Assembly: GCA_026419705.1 (NCBI GenBank)
Contig: JANZYY010000108.1
Location: 1-11,706, forward strand
Source: Fischerella sp.
Lineage (GTDB): Bacteria > Cyanobacteriota > Cyanobacteriia > Cyanobacteriales > Nostocaceae
Length of the DNA: 11,706 nucleotides
Direction: 5' to 3'
The notes under the pieces were generated by a model that was not told the origin of the DNA, ran no database searches, and saw nothing but the letters and a program-made list of their open reading frames with translations. This document shows positions 1-6,169 of the stretch, piece after piece. The position numbers and the translations under genes are program-made. The stretch's first letter is position 1, and every line of letters begins with the position of its first letter.

Positions 1-2
1 TT

Positions 3-590
3 ACTAGTGCAAATCTCAGTAGTGTTCATCTATGGAATGCTAATCTAAGCAATGCCCAACTGGCAAATACTAATCTTAGCTGTGCTTATATGAGTTTTGC
101 AAAATTAAACGATGCTAATCTGAGCTGTGCAATTCTCAAGAATGCTCTACTGAGCAATGCCAAGTTGAAAAATGCAAACTTGAAGAATGCCAATTTAAAT
201 AATACTCAGCTAGTGGGCGTCAACCTGAATAATGCTAATCTCAGCAATGCTAACTTGGAAGATGCTAACTTAGAAGGTGCCAACTTGAGTGGAGCTAATC
301 TGGACGGAGCTAATTTGAGGCGCGTCAAAATTAATCAAGCAACAAAACTAGATCGTAAATGGCTTTTAGTGTGGGAAATTTTAAATCAGGGATATGAGAA
401 TAAAGAGTTGAGAAATGCAGACTTTGAGAATGCCAATCTCCAAGGTGCGGACCTTAGAAATATTGATTTGAGCGGTGTAAATTTCAAAGGAGCAAAAGTG
501 AAGAATGCTCTATTTGGTTGCAATCAAGGACTTTCTGCAGAGATGAAGTTGGAGTTAAAGTTAGGAGGGGCAATATTTGAGGATGAGTAG
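3..590 (+). CDS. Pentapeptide-repeat protein, 5'-truncated by window edge
   Basis: The frame is open from the first bases, so the start lies upstream; 195 residues are visible. The first ~110 are almost continuous A(N/D)LXX pentapeptides (NANLSNANLEDANLEGANLS is typical), which fold as a right-handed quadrilateral beta-helix. A non-repeat linker containing KWLLVWEILNQGYENKELR follows, then a second short pentapeptide block (NADFENANLQGADLRNIDLS), and the protein ends in LKLGGAIFEDE. This repeat-linker-repeat layout is common in cyanobacterial proteins of the family. No catalytic motif or membrane segment is visible, and the molecular role of such proteins is generally unknown. The repeats are rich in AAT GCT codon pairs, so the DNA itself is quasi-periodic (15 bp). 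An internal ATG at position 90 is not the true start, because the repeats continue upstream of it in frame. Family assignment is very secure; function is open. Confidence 0.93.
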   Translation, partial: TSANLSSVHLWNANLSNAQLANTNLSCAYMSFAKLNDANLSCAILKNALLSNAKLKNANLKNANLNNTQLVGVNLNNANLSNANLEDANLEGANLSGANLDGANLRRVKINQATKLDRKWLLVWEILNQGYENKELRNADFENANLQGADLRNIDLSGVNFKGAKVKNALFGCNQGLSAEMKLELKLGGAIFEDE

Positions 591-591
591 G

Positions 592-599
592 GCGATCGC
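592..599. repeat. HIP1 octamer GCGATCGC (one of seven)
   Basis: This perfect HIP1 palindrome lies two bases after the pentapeptide-protein stop codon. Others are at 1613-1620, 3330-3337, 5517-5524, 5651-5658, 8792-8799 and 9949-9956. Seven copies in 11.7 kb is far above chance for an octamer and is a recognised hallmark of many cyanobacterial genomes. The copies fall both inside coding regions and between them. Confidence 0.9.
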
Positions 600-653
600 T
601 TTTTTGTGAATAATAACTGATGTTTCAACTGATTAAGCTCGTTTGACATTGCT

Positions 654-1298
654 ATGACTAGCAGTACTCTTATCCAACCAGAAGAAATCATCCATTTATC
701 AGGTATCAGTTGGCAAACTTATGAAGCTTTGTTAAATGAACTCAGTACAAATCGACGCCTACGGCTTACTTACAATCATGGCAATCTAGAAATTATGGTT
801 CCCTCACCCGAACATGAACGTTATAAAGAAATACTGGGTCGATTTGTCGAAACCATAGCTGAAGAACTGGAAGTTAGAATTGACCCCCTGGGTTCAACTA
901 CTTTGAAACGTTCAGAACTGAGTGGAGCAGAACCAGACAAATGTTTTTATATTAGGAACCTCAATGCAGTTAAAGGTAAAAAAAGAATAGACTTACAACA
1001 AGATCCACCGCCAGATTTAGCAGTCGAAATTGATATTACCAGCAGTTCTGAGGACCGCTTGGAAGTCTATGCCAATATAGGTGTACCGGAAATTTGGCGA
1101 TATGATGGCAACTCTTTCAGCATTAATATTCTACAAAATCAAAAATATATAATAGTTGAAAATAGTTTGGCATTTCCTAGTTTGCCTATTCAGCAGGAAA
1201 TTTCGCGGTTTTTAAAACAGGTAGGTGAGAAAGACTACCTGGATTTAGTAAAGGAATTTCGCAACTGGGTTAGAAGTCAAATTCAGAAAAATTGTTAG
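654..1298 (+). CDS. Uma2-family (DUF820) putative endonuclease
   Basis: A 214-residue protein of normal family length with the Uma2 restriction-endonuclease-like (PD-(D/E)XK) signature. The first acidic site is in YNHGNLEIMVPSPEHE (E46, H54), followed by SGAEPDKCFYI (around 91-100), the core PPPDLAVEID (D121, E125, D127), and the terminal signature YANIGVPEIWRYD (139-151). The lysine often found before the final YxxxGVPEYW motif is not obvious here (EDRLEVYANIG), so catalytic competence is uncertain. These genes are present in many copies in cyanobacteria, and their biological role is poorly defined. The ATG at 654 gives the standard N-terminus, but no clear Shine-Dalgarno sequence precedes it. 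The stop codon lies inside a tandem heptamer repeat, and the gene converges on the aminopeptidase gene. Confidence 0.9.
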   Translation: MTSSTLIQPEEIIHLSGISWQTYEALLNELSTNRRLRLTYNHGNLEIMVPSPEHERYKEILGRFVETIAEELEVRIDPLGSTTLKRSELSGAEPDKCFYIRNLNAVKGKKRIDLQQDPPPDLAVEIDITSSSEDRLEVYANIGVPEIWRYDGNSFSINILQNQKYIIVENSLAFPSLPIQQEISRFLKQVGEKDYLDLVKEFRNWVRSQIQKNC

Positions 1299-1336
1299 TA
1301 GTTAGTGGTTAGTGGTTAGTAGATAGTAGATAGTAG
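1295..1336. repeat. Tandem heptamer repeat (STRR-like), six copies
   Basis: Six contiguous 7-bp units: TTAGTAG, TTAGTGG, TTAGTGG, TTAGTAG, ATAGTAG, ATAGTAG. The array starts within the stop codon of the Uma2 gene and ends on the base before the stop codon of the convergent aminopeptidase gene (TTA at 1337-1339), so it is essentially the whole intergenic spacer. Heptameric short tandem repeats of this sort are known from heterocystous cyanobacteria. Confidence 0.88.
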
Positions 1337-2719
1337 TTAACCATTAACCAATTCCTCTACACCACTAGCATCAGTGGGTAAGGCAGCGGTTAAAACTTCG
1401 CGCCCTGCTTGTGTTACTAAAACATCATCTTCAATACGAATACCACGTACATCGGCAAATTGAGATAGGCGTTCCCAGTTGACTGTTTGCTCATATCTTG
1501 AACGCAATTTTACATCATTTAAAATTGCTGGTACTTGATAAAAACCAGGTTCAATTGTTACTAACATTCCCATCCGCAAGGGACGATTTAAGCGTAAATA
1601 GCTCAAGCCAAAGCGATCGCTCCTTTTGCGTCCCTGTTCATATCCAGCTAAGTCTCCCAAATCTTCCATATCATGTACATCCAAACCCAGCAGATGACCA
1701 ATGCCATGGGGGAAAAACAGCGAATGGGCATCCATTTCTACCAAATCTTCAGCATTTCCTCGTAAAATGCCTAAATCCACTAAACCCTCAGCTATAACTG
1801 TACACGCTAACAGGTGAATATCCCGATACTCAACACCAGGGTATATCTTGGCAATGCAAGCATCATGAGCTGCCAGCACTACATTATAAATATCTCGCTG
1901 AGTAGATGAAAACTTACCGTTCACAGGCCAAGTGCGAGTAACATCCGCCGCCCAACCCATCTCTGTTTCTGCGCCGACATCAGCAAGTAGTAAGTCGCCT
2001 GGTTTGAGGGTGTGGTGATATTTTTCGTTATGCAGAACTTCACCGTGGACGGTAACAATGCTGTTGTAAGAAGTAGTCATATTGTGGGCGATAATGACTT
2101 TTTCCATCGCCGCACGTACTTCTGCCTCTATCTTAGCGCCAGACGTTGCTGCCATACCAGCTTTGTGCGCTTCAACAGTGACAGCAGCAGCTTTTCGCAA
2201 TTCGGCTAATGCTCCTTCATCATGAGTGAGGCGCAACTCGATAATTGCCTTGGCTAATTCTAAATCGATTCCTTGGGGCTGATTTTGCGGTAATACCCAT
2301 CTATTCAATAGCTGTGACTGTTGGGTCCAAGTAGCTGGATCTTGGACAGCAATTGTTGCTGCTCCTTCTAGTCGTGACTCTAATTCTGCCTTTGAGTAAG
2401 CAGCGTCTGCTCCAATTTGCGCGGCAATTTCTTCACGCTTGGGCATTTCGCCATGCCAGAGAGCGCTACCAGGTGTGGGATCGTCCATGAATAATTCCAG
2501 CTTCCCTGCTTCTAAACGAATTGCTGCATTTGGTAAAGGTAGTCCGGCAAAGTATAAGAAATGACTGCTCGCACGGAAGGGAAAAACATTCGCCGGGAAG
2601 TTGCGCGGGCAACTATTCCCTGACCAAAGAATTACAGGAAAATCTATCAATTGGGCTAGCCTTTGCCGTCGCTGGCGTAAGGTATCGATGAGAGTATTAG
2701 AAATGCTTTGTATTTGCAT
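1337..2719 (-). CDS. pepP: Xaa-Pro aminopeptidase (aminopeptidase P, M24B)
   Basis: This 460-residue protein releases N-terminal residues preceding proline, in the pita-bread metallopeptidase fold with a dinuclear metal site. The N-terminal domain (about 1-170) has the family sequence FRASSHFLYFAGLPLPNAA. The catalytic domain shows all five expected metal ligands in order: D247 (LLLADVGAE), D259 (WAADVTRTW), H342 (PHGIGHLLGLDVHD, with H338 and H349 as likely catalytic histidines), E390 (VTIEPGFY) and E430 (RGIRIEDDVLV). An insert of about 30 residues between E390 and E430 makes the spacing longer than in E. coli PepP. There is no signal peptide, so it is probably cytoplasmic and serves peptide turnover. 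The ATG at 2719 starts the expected N-terminal domain; its Shine-Dalgarno sequence is weak. It is a lone gene with repeats on both sides and no sign of damage. Confidence 0.94.
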   Translation of the reverse strand: MQIQSISNTLIDTLRQRRQRLAQLIDFPVILWSGNSCPRNFPANVFPFRASSHFLYFAGLPLPNAAIRLEAGKLELFMDDPTPGSALWHGEMPKREEIAAQIGADAAYSKAELESRLEGAATIAVQDPATWTQQSQLLNRWVLPQNQPQGIDLELAKAIIELRLTHDEGALAELRKAAAVTVEAHKAGMAATSGAKIEAEVRAAMEKVIIAHNMTTSYNSIVTVHGEVLHNEKYHHTLKPGDLLLADVGAETEMGWAADVTRTWPVNGKFSSTQRDIYNVVLAAHDACIAKIYPGVEYRDIHLLACTVIAEGLVDLGILRGNAEDLVEMDAHSLFFPHGIGHLLGLDVHDMEDLGDLAGYEQGRKRSDRFGLSYLRLNRPLRMGMLVTIEPGFYQVPAILNDVKLRSRYEQTVNWERLSQFADVRGIRIEDDVLVTQAGREVLTAALPTDASGVEELVNG

Positions 2720-2788
2720 GATTTGTAAAGAATGAGAAATTATACTTCTTATTTCAGACTTATGCCTAATGTGAATTAACTTTCGGTC

Positions 2789-2859
2789 GGTAATGGGTAA
2801 TAGGTAATGGGTAATGGGGAATCAAACTACCAATTACCTGTTACCAATCACTAATTACC
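2789..2859. repeat. Heptamer repeat arms forming an imperfect inverted repeat
   Basis: The left arm (2789-2818) is four copies of GGTAATG/GGTAATA followed by a degenerate unit. The right arm (2830-2859) is a degenerate series in the opposite sense: CCAATTA, CCTGTTA, CCAATCA, CTAATTA, CC. Aligned as a hairpin, about 23 of 30 positions pair around an 11-nt loop. It lies between the aminopeptidase gene and the downstream end of the lipoprotein gene. There is no T-run, so it is not a standard terminator; it looks like STRR material in both orientations. Confidence 0.8.
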
Positions 2860-2916
2860 AAACATGATTTTTCCCAGCTGTTTTAATGTCAGATCGGATG
2901 TGACTTTAGCTTTCAG

Positions 2917-3141
2917 TTAATCTTTATCATCGTCCTCATCTTCACTGTCTTCTCGCCGATCCCTGTAGCTGTCTTCGTTGTCGTCATCGTCAGATTGTTG
3001 CCGTTGTTCTTGGCGTTCTTCTGCTGGGTTTCCGAAGCCAAAGTTGCAACTGACTAATCCGCCTGAAAGTATTACTAAGCTAGCCGCAGTTAGAATGCCC
3101 CCGATGTTTTTTTTCTTTAAGCTTTCGTTTTTGCGGAACAT
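2917..3141 (-). CDS. Small acidic putative lipoprotein, unknown function
   Basis: A 74-residue protein with a lysine-rich n-region (MFRKNESLKKKN), a hydrophobic stretch at about 13-30 and the lipobox LVSC with the lipid-bearing cysteine at C32. After FGFGNPAEE the mature part is a low-complexity, strongly charged tail of Asp/Glu with Arg (for example DDDDNEDSYRDRREDSEDED), so a ~43-residue anchored acidic tail is predicted on the membrane's outer face. The tail could bind cations or basic partners, but this is a guess from composition. An AGGTAGGG purine stretch just upstream of the ATG supports the start. I do not recognise the family, and the acidic tail makes homology searches unreliable. 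Confidence 0.7.
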   Translation of the reverse strand: MFRKNESLKKKNIGGILTAASLVILSGGLVSCNFGFGNPAEERQEQRQQSDDDDNEDSYRDRREDSEDEDDDKD

Positions 3142-3285
3142 TGACCCTACCTTTTGAAGATAAAATTGCTTATTTCTAAGGTAACCAGAATATATTTAAA
3201 GAAATGTAAATATTCGTCTTGATTGCGTAAATATCTCCAGTGCTTCCGATAAGTATAAAACTTTGATTGGCTGGAGATTTTCCTC

Positions 3286-3438
3286 ATGACTGCATTTAGC
3301 AATACCCAACTTAATAAGTCAATAAGTGAGCGATCGCCAATTGCAAACATCATGCTGGGTGCAACAAAAATCTACCAAGTGATAGATGAGGAAAAAAGCC
3401 AAGCACTTCAAAACAGAGTCAGCTATGTCGATTCATAG
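3286..3438 (+). CDS. Possible 50-residue hypothetical protein
   Basis: A short open frame encodes MTAFSNTQLNKSISERSPIA, continues as NIMLGATKIYQVIDEEKSQA and ends LQNRVSYVDS. A GGAG sequence (about 3273-3276) stands 9 nt before the ATG, which is good spacing, and a TATAAA box lies at 3254-3259. The composition is that of an ordinary soluble protein, with no signal peptide or membrane segment. A HIP1 site sits in frame (codons for ERSP). It is divergent from the lipoprotein gene. I do not recognise the family. The overlapping minus-strand frame across 3147-3353 has no ribosome-binding site and an unlikely composition, so this plus-strand reading is preferred. Confidence 0.42.
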   Translation: MTAFSNTQLNKSISERSPIANIMLGATKIYQVIDEEKSQALQNRVSYVDS

Positions 3439-3579
3439 TTAGTAGCAGTATTGTTCATCAACGCTATTAACACAACCCAAAAATTCCACCAGCAAAGCTT
3501 TTAAAAGGTTGGTCTTTGACTTTGTGATAGTTCTGTATTGATTCCTGAATTTCACAAAATTTGGAAGGCAAGTATAGAT

Positions 3580-4875
3580 ATGAATACAAAAACATATCTA
3601 CCCGGTTTAAAGACTGCTTTAGAATTCCCGCTAGTAGAGGCGTTATTTGGCAGACGCGCTCGCCGGTTCTCTCTTGGTGCTGCGATTCCGGATGGGCCAC
3701 TGGCGTTTACATCTCGCCATCAGCCTTTACCGCTTTCAGAACTAGAGCAGATGATGGTTCTGACCGCAGCAGCGGGTAATACTGGGTGGCACTACATGAT
3801 TACACGTCATGCCAGATACGCCCCGCACCTGTCGAACTACTCTGCTGCTGCGGGAGGGCGTACCTTTCCTTCAGCCGCAGGTTTCCATACCAGTGAAATA
3901 TTTTTTACCAATGACGATGGCGTCTATTTCTTTGCCACCCGTGATGCACACGCTTTGGTGGAACAGCAAGCAGATGAGGACATCAATCTAGATGCACTGT
4001 TGGCAGCCCATCGCCAACGGATTCGCAAGCTAACTGAGGGTCGCTTGCACATTCCACCTGCTGAACCCTACATGGAAGGACACAACACTTGGTGTGTTAA
4101 TCGTCCAGGAAGTCTGCTGATTATTCCTGTAGGCGATATTGCCCAGCATATGATTGCCAACCTCTGCTTCTTGGTGCAGAACGGCTATTGCATTTATGAC
4201 GATGTGAATCGAGAGCAGATTCCAGGACTGGAAAAATTCAAACATCTGGTGAATTTAGACGAACCCTTCCCCATGACCTTCATCGATCAGTATTCCTTAA
4301 CGGAATGCACTGCTGAGCTTTCGACCTGTTGCTATGCAGGTATGCTGATGCTGCAAGCAATGGGGCTGGGTGGTTGGATGTTCGATGGTATAGATCGTCA
4401 TGTTGTGTTGGGTGCAAGTGGCGATCCAGATGTACCGGGTTTAGGTTTCCGCTACGACACCGACGAACGTTGGGCACTCCCCAACCCGACTGGTTTACCT
4501 GGAGTATTCGAGGCTTTTTGTCCGCCCCATTATCCCGACATGCGTGCTGCTGTGGAAGCCTTTGCCAAGCGGAAATTTGGGCCCGGTGGGCCATTCCACC
4601 CCGATACCCCCGGGCCTTGGAAAGAAACTGCTAAGGTGCGTAGAAGTGCTGAGGTTCATAGTGAAGAGTTTAAGGACTGTGTTGCTCTGATGGCGCAATA
4701 CATCTATGACCGTTTCGGTAAATTCCCTGCCACAGTACCCAGTGTGTTTATTCTGACTTATCTCCAGGCTCATCACTTAGATTTAGAGTTCTACGACCAT
4801 CACTTTCAGCCAGGAGCTTACCTAAAGACTCACGCTCAACACATGGCGAATTGGCATTCAACTGACGAGATGTAG
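3580..4875 (+). CDS. Nitroreductase-like protein, function unknown
   Basis: From the ATG at 3580 the protein has 431 residues. The N-terminal third resembles the FMN-binding nitroreductase/SagB-type fold: an arginine-rich RRARRFSLG (25-33), LPLSELEQMMVLTAAAGNTG (about 50-69), and AGGRTFPSAAGFHTSEIFFT (91-110) followed by DDGVYFF, matching the R-x-x-PSAG...-Y pattern of that superfamily. The remainder (about 120-431) is not a standard nitroreductase. It holds several Cys residues (LTECTAELSTCCYAGML) and ends with a His/aromatic-rich block, FPATVPSVFILTYLQAHHLD then FYDHHFQPGAYLKTHAQHM. From memory, similar C-terminal blocks occur in uncharacterised bacterial proteins. A TTG at 3538 would add 14 residues; the ATG is preferred because GGAAGG lies upstream of it and the extension looks non-conserved. 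There is no signal peptide. A redox role with FMN or another cofactor is inferred only. Confidence 0.72.
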   Translation: MNTKTYLPGLKTALEFPLVEALFGRRARRFSLGAAIPDGPLAFTSRHQPLPLSELEQMMVLTAAAGNTGWHYMITRHARYAPHLSNYSAAAGGRTFPSAAGFHTSEIFFTNDDGVYFFATRDAHALVEQQADEDINLDALLAAHRQRIRKLTEGRLHIPPAEPYMEGHNTWCVNRPGSLLIIPVGDIAQHMIANLCFLVQNGYCIYDDVNREQIPGLEKFKHLVNLDEPFPMTFIDQYSLTECTAELSTCCYAGMLMLQAMGLGGWMFDGIDRHVVLGASGDPDVPGLGFRYDTDERWALPNPTGLPGVFEAFCPPHYPDMRAAVEAFAKRKFGPGGPFHPDTPGPWKETAKVRRSAEVHSEEFKDCVALMAQYIYDRFGKFPATVPSVFILTYLQAHHLDLEFYDHHFQPGAYLKTHAQHMANWHSTDEM

Positions 4876-4880
4876 CAATC

Positions 4881-5063
4881 ATGACAACACAACAAATTAA
4901 GACGGCAACTCAGACAGAGGTAGATTAATGCATCGCTGCAGTCGTGCTGGCTTTTAGTAACGATCCTGGGGTGCGCGGGATGTATCCCAATCCTCATCAG
5001 TATCTCGAAAACTTCCCGCACTTTGTCAAAGCATTCGGCGGCAGAGCTTTCAACATGGACTGA
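4881..5063 (+). pseudogene. GNAT acetyltransferase N-terminal fragment with stops
   Basis: Six bases after the nitroreductase-like stop, an ATG opens a frame reading MTTQQIKTATQTEVD, then a stop (4926-4928), then CIAAVVLAFSNDPGVRGMYP and NPHQYLENFPHFVKAFGGRA, with a second stop at 5061-5063. The 'AAVVLAFSNDP..R.MYP.P..YL..FP.FV.AFGG.A' pattern is that of the N-terminal half of a GNAT N-acetyltransferase family common in cyanobacteria. The acetyl-CoA-binding half is absent. The in-frame stop and missing C-terminus mark it as a remnant. Its tight spacing suggests it was once co-transcribed with the upstream gene. Confidence 0.68.
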
Positions 5064-5322
5064 CCCCAAGGACTCAGAAAAGAACATTGCCTGGACACGC
5101 GAATTCTGGACGGATATGCAGCGATTCTCATCCGGCAGAGTATACCTGAATTTCCCTGGTTTTGGTGAGGAAGGAGAAAACTTGATGCGGGCAACCCTTC
5201 CCATCCACAGATTGCATCAGCAAATTTTGCGCTTGCAGGTAGCGACAATGCAGCGGCGAGATTTATGTCCTTCTGTCGAGCAAGTACAGCAGTGGAGTCA
5301 GCAAGCGAAATCAATCGAGTGA
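5053..5322 (+). pseudogene. FAD oxidase (BBE-type) C-terminal fragment, fused debris
   Basis: In a frame different from the GNAT remnant, residues TWTDPKDSEKNIAWTREFW and MQRFSSGRVYLNFPGFGEEG match the C-terminal berberine-bridge-enzyme domain of FAD-linked oxidoreductases (consensus W.DP.D...NIAWTRE.W...F..G.VYLNF...GE). The match stops at MRATL near 5199. The expected ending (a Y..L..LK..YDP.N.FR.N.NI segment) is replaced by HRLHQQILRLQVATMQRRDL and further sequence to the TGA at 5320-5322, which I cannot assign. The FAD-binding N-terminal domain is missing entirely. This is best read as the scar of two or more deletions that joined pieces of former neighbours. An ATG at 5023 opens the frame but starts within GNAT-derived DNA, so a functional product is unlikely. 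Confidence 0.65.
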
Positions 5323-5325
5323 TTG

Positions 5326-5360
5326 GGTATCGGGTATTAGGTATTGGGTAATAGGTGTAG
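5326..5360. repeat. Tandem heptamer repeat, five degenerate copies
   Basis: Units are GGTATCG, GGTATTA, GGTATTG, GGTAATA and GGTGTAG. The array starts three bases after the stop codon of the BBE-type remnant. It is related to the GGTAATG units at 2789, so the same repeat family occurs twice in the window. Confidence 0.82.
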
Positions 5361-5385
5361 GATCTTGATTCATGTCTTCTCCCCT

Positions 5386-5415
5386 AGTCCCCAGTTCCCA
5401 GTCCCTATTCCCTAG
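5386..5415. repeat. Tandem heptamer repeat AGTCCCC type, overlapping tetR end
   Basis: Units are AGTCCCC, AGTTCCC, AGTCCCT and ATTCCCT, then AG. The last units overlap the 3' end of the TetR gene on the minus strand and encode its final residues and stop codon. This CCCCAGT-type heptamer matches the classic STRR class reported from heterocystous cyanobacteria. Confidence 0.85.
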
Positions 5416-6019
5416 CTAGTACGCCATTGAGGAAGATATCAGCAAGTCCTTCTGCCATTTGCTGCATTTTTTCGGGAGGGGCATTGGGTTCCATCAGGGT
5501 GTTGTGAGAAAAGCCGGCGATCGCAAACATTCCCAAAAAGACTTTTGCTACCAATTTCGCATCCATTTGGCGATAAATACCTCTATCCATTGCGGTTTGG
5601 AAGAAAGCTTCGGCAACATCGGTCATTTTGGCAATTATTTCTGACTGGATGCGATCGCGCAAGTCAGGGTGAAACTGCGCCTCCATAAAACACACCCGCA
5701 TCAAGTCGGCATTTTTTTGCATGTTCCACATTCGGCGGCGCATCACTTGAGCCACTGCTTTATAACTGCCCATCTCACTTAATTCTGTGAGCAAATCGGT
5801 AAGAATCTCCACCCAGCCAGCAGTAGCTACCTCCACCAAAATTGCCTTTTTATTGGGAAAATGACGAAATAGCGTTCCTTCCGCCACGCCTGCTGCTTGC
5901 GCTAAATCGCGAGTGGTAGTGCCATCAAATCCTTGGGACGCAAACAATCGCTTTGCCGCCTGTAAAATGCGGTTACGCGTTTGCGCCTCTGATGGCAGGG
6001 GAGAATTAAAAACACGCAT
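5405..6019 (-). CDS. TetR/AcrR-family transcriptional regulator
   Basis: A 204-residue protein of typical TetR length. The N-terminal DNA-binding domain is clear: TRNRILQAAKRLFASQGFDG (14-33), then TTTRDLAQAAGVAEGTLFRH (34-53) and FPNKKAILVEV, with the recognition helix in GVAEGTLFRHF. The rest is the all-helical ligand-binding and dimerisation domain; its ligand cannot be predicted. The gene is divergent from the M16 peptidase operon with a ~150-bp shared region holding an inverted repeat, so it may control itself and the peptidase genes. It could equally have served the decayed genes at 4881-5322, since it lies directly beside them. The final residues (LARE) and stop codon are encoded by heptamer-repeat DNA, so the C-terminus may have been changed by repeat expansion. 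The ATG at 6019 fits the standard N-terminus. Confidence 0.92.
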   Translation of the reverse strand: MRVFNSPLPSEAQTRNRILQAAKRLFASQGFDGTTTRDLAQAAGVAEGTLFRHFPNKKAILVEVATAGWVEILTDLLTELSEMGSYKAVAQVMRRRMWNMQKNADLMRVCFMEAQFHPDLRDRIQSEIIAKMTDVAEAFFQTAMDRGIYRQMDAKLVAKVFLGMFAIAGFSHNTLMEPNAPPEKMQQMAEGLADIFLNGVLARE

Positions 6020-6061
6020 AACGGTTATAGTGAGATATCCGGAACTGGACTGGTTGCATTA

Positions 6062-6075
6062 TTGTCTTACGACAA
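6062..6075. promoter_or_regulatory. Candidate TetR operator, TTGTC-N4-GACAA
   Basis: TTGTCTTACGACAA is a perfect 5-bp inverted repeat with a 4-bp spacer, located 42 bp upstream of the tetR start in the divergent region shared with the M16 operon. Position and symmetry suit a TetR-family operator. The arms are short, and it is the only clear dyad I found in this region, so this is a weak prediction. Confidence 0.3.
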
Positions 6076-6169
6076 GTACAAAAAGCACAGAAAGCTTAAT
6101 ACAAGATTAACGCTCTACTCGCAAGTATCCTGTTTTTTAGGTAATGAAACTTTACTTTCATTTTCGTTT

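Noticed and set aside
3147..3353. Minus-strand 68-residue ORF upstream of the lipoprotein
   Set aside because: It has no ribosome-binding site and an odd aromatic/basic composition, and it overlaps a more plausible plus-strand ORF and the promoter region of the lipoprotein gene.
3516..3541. TTGACT (3516-3521) as a -35 box for the nitroreductase-like gene
   Set aside because: No -10 box is found at 16-18 bp; the nearest TATTGA is only 14 bp away.
4280..4776. Several long ORFs on both strands inside the nitroreductase-like gene
   Set aside because: They are shadow frames of a clearly coding, GC-richer gene and show no family features.
5023..5322. 99-residue ORF as an intact gene
   Set aside because: Its first residues come from the GNAT fragment read in the wrong frame, the middle is only the tail of a BBE domain, and the rest is unassignable. 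A mosaic remnant is a better reading.
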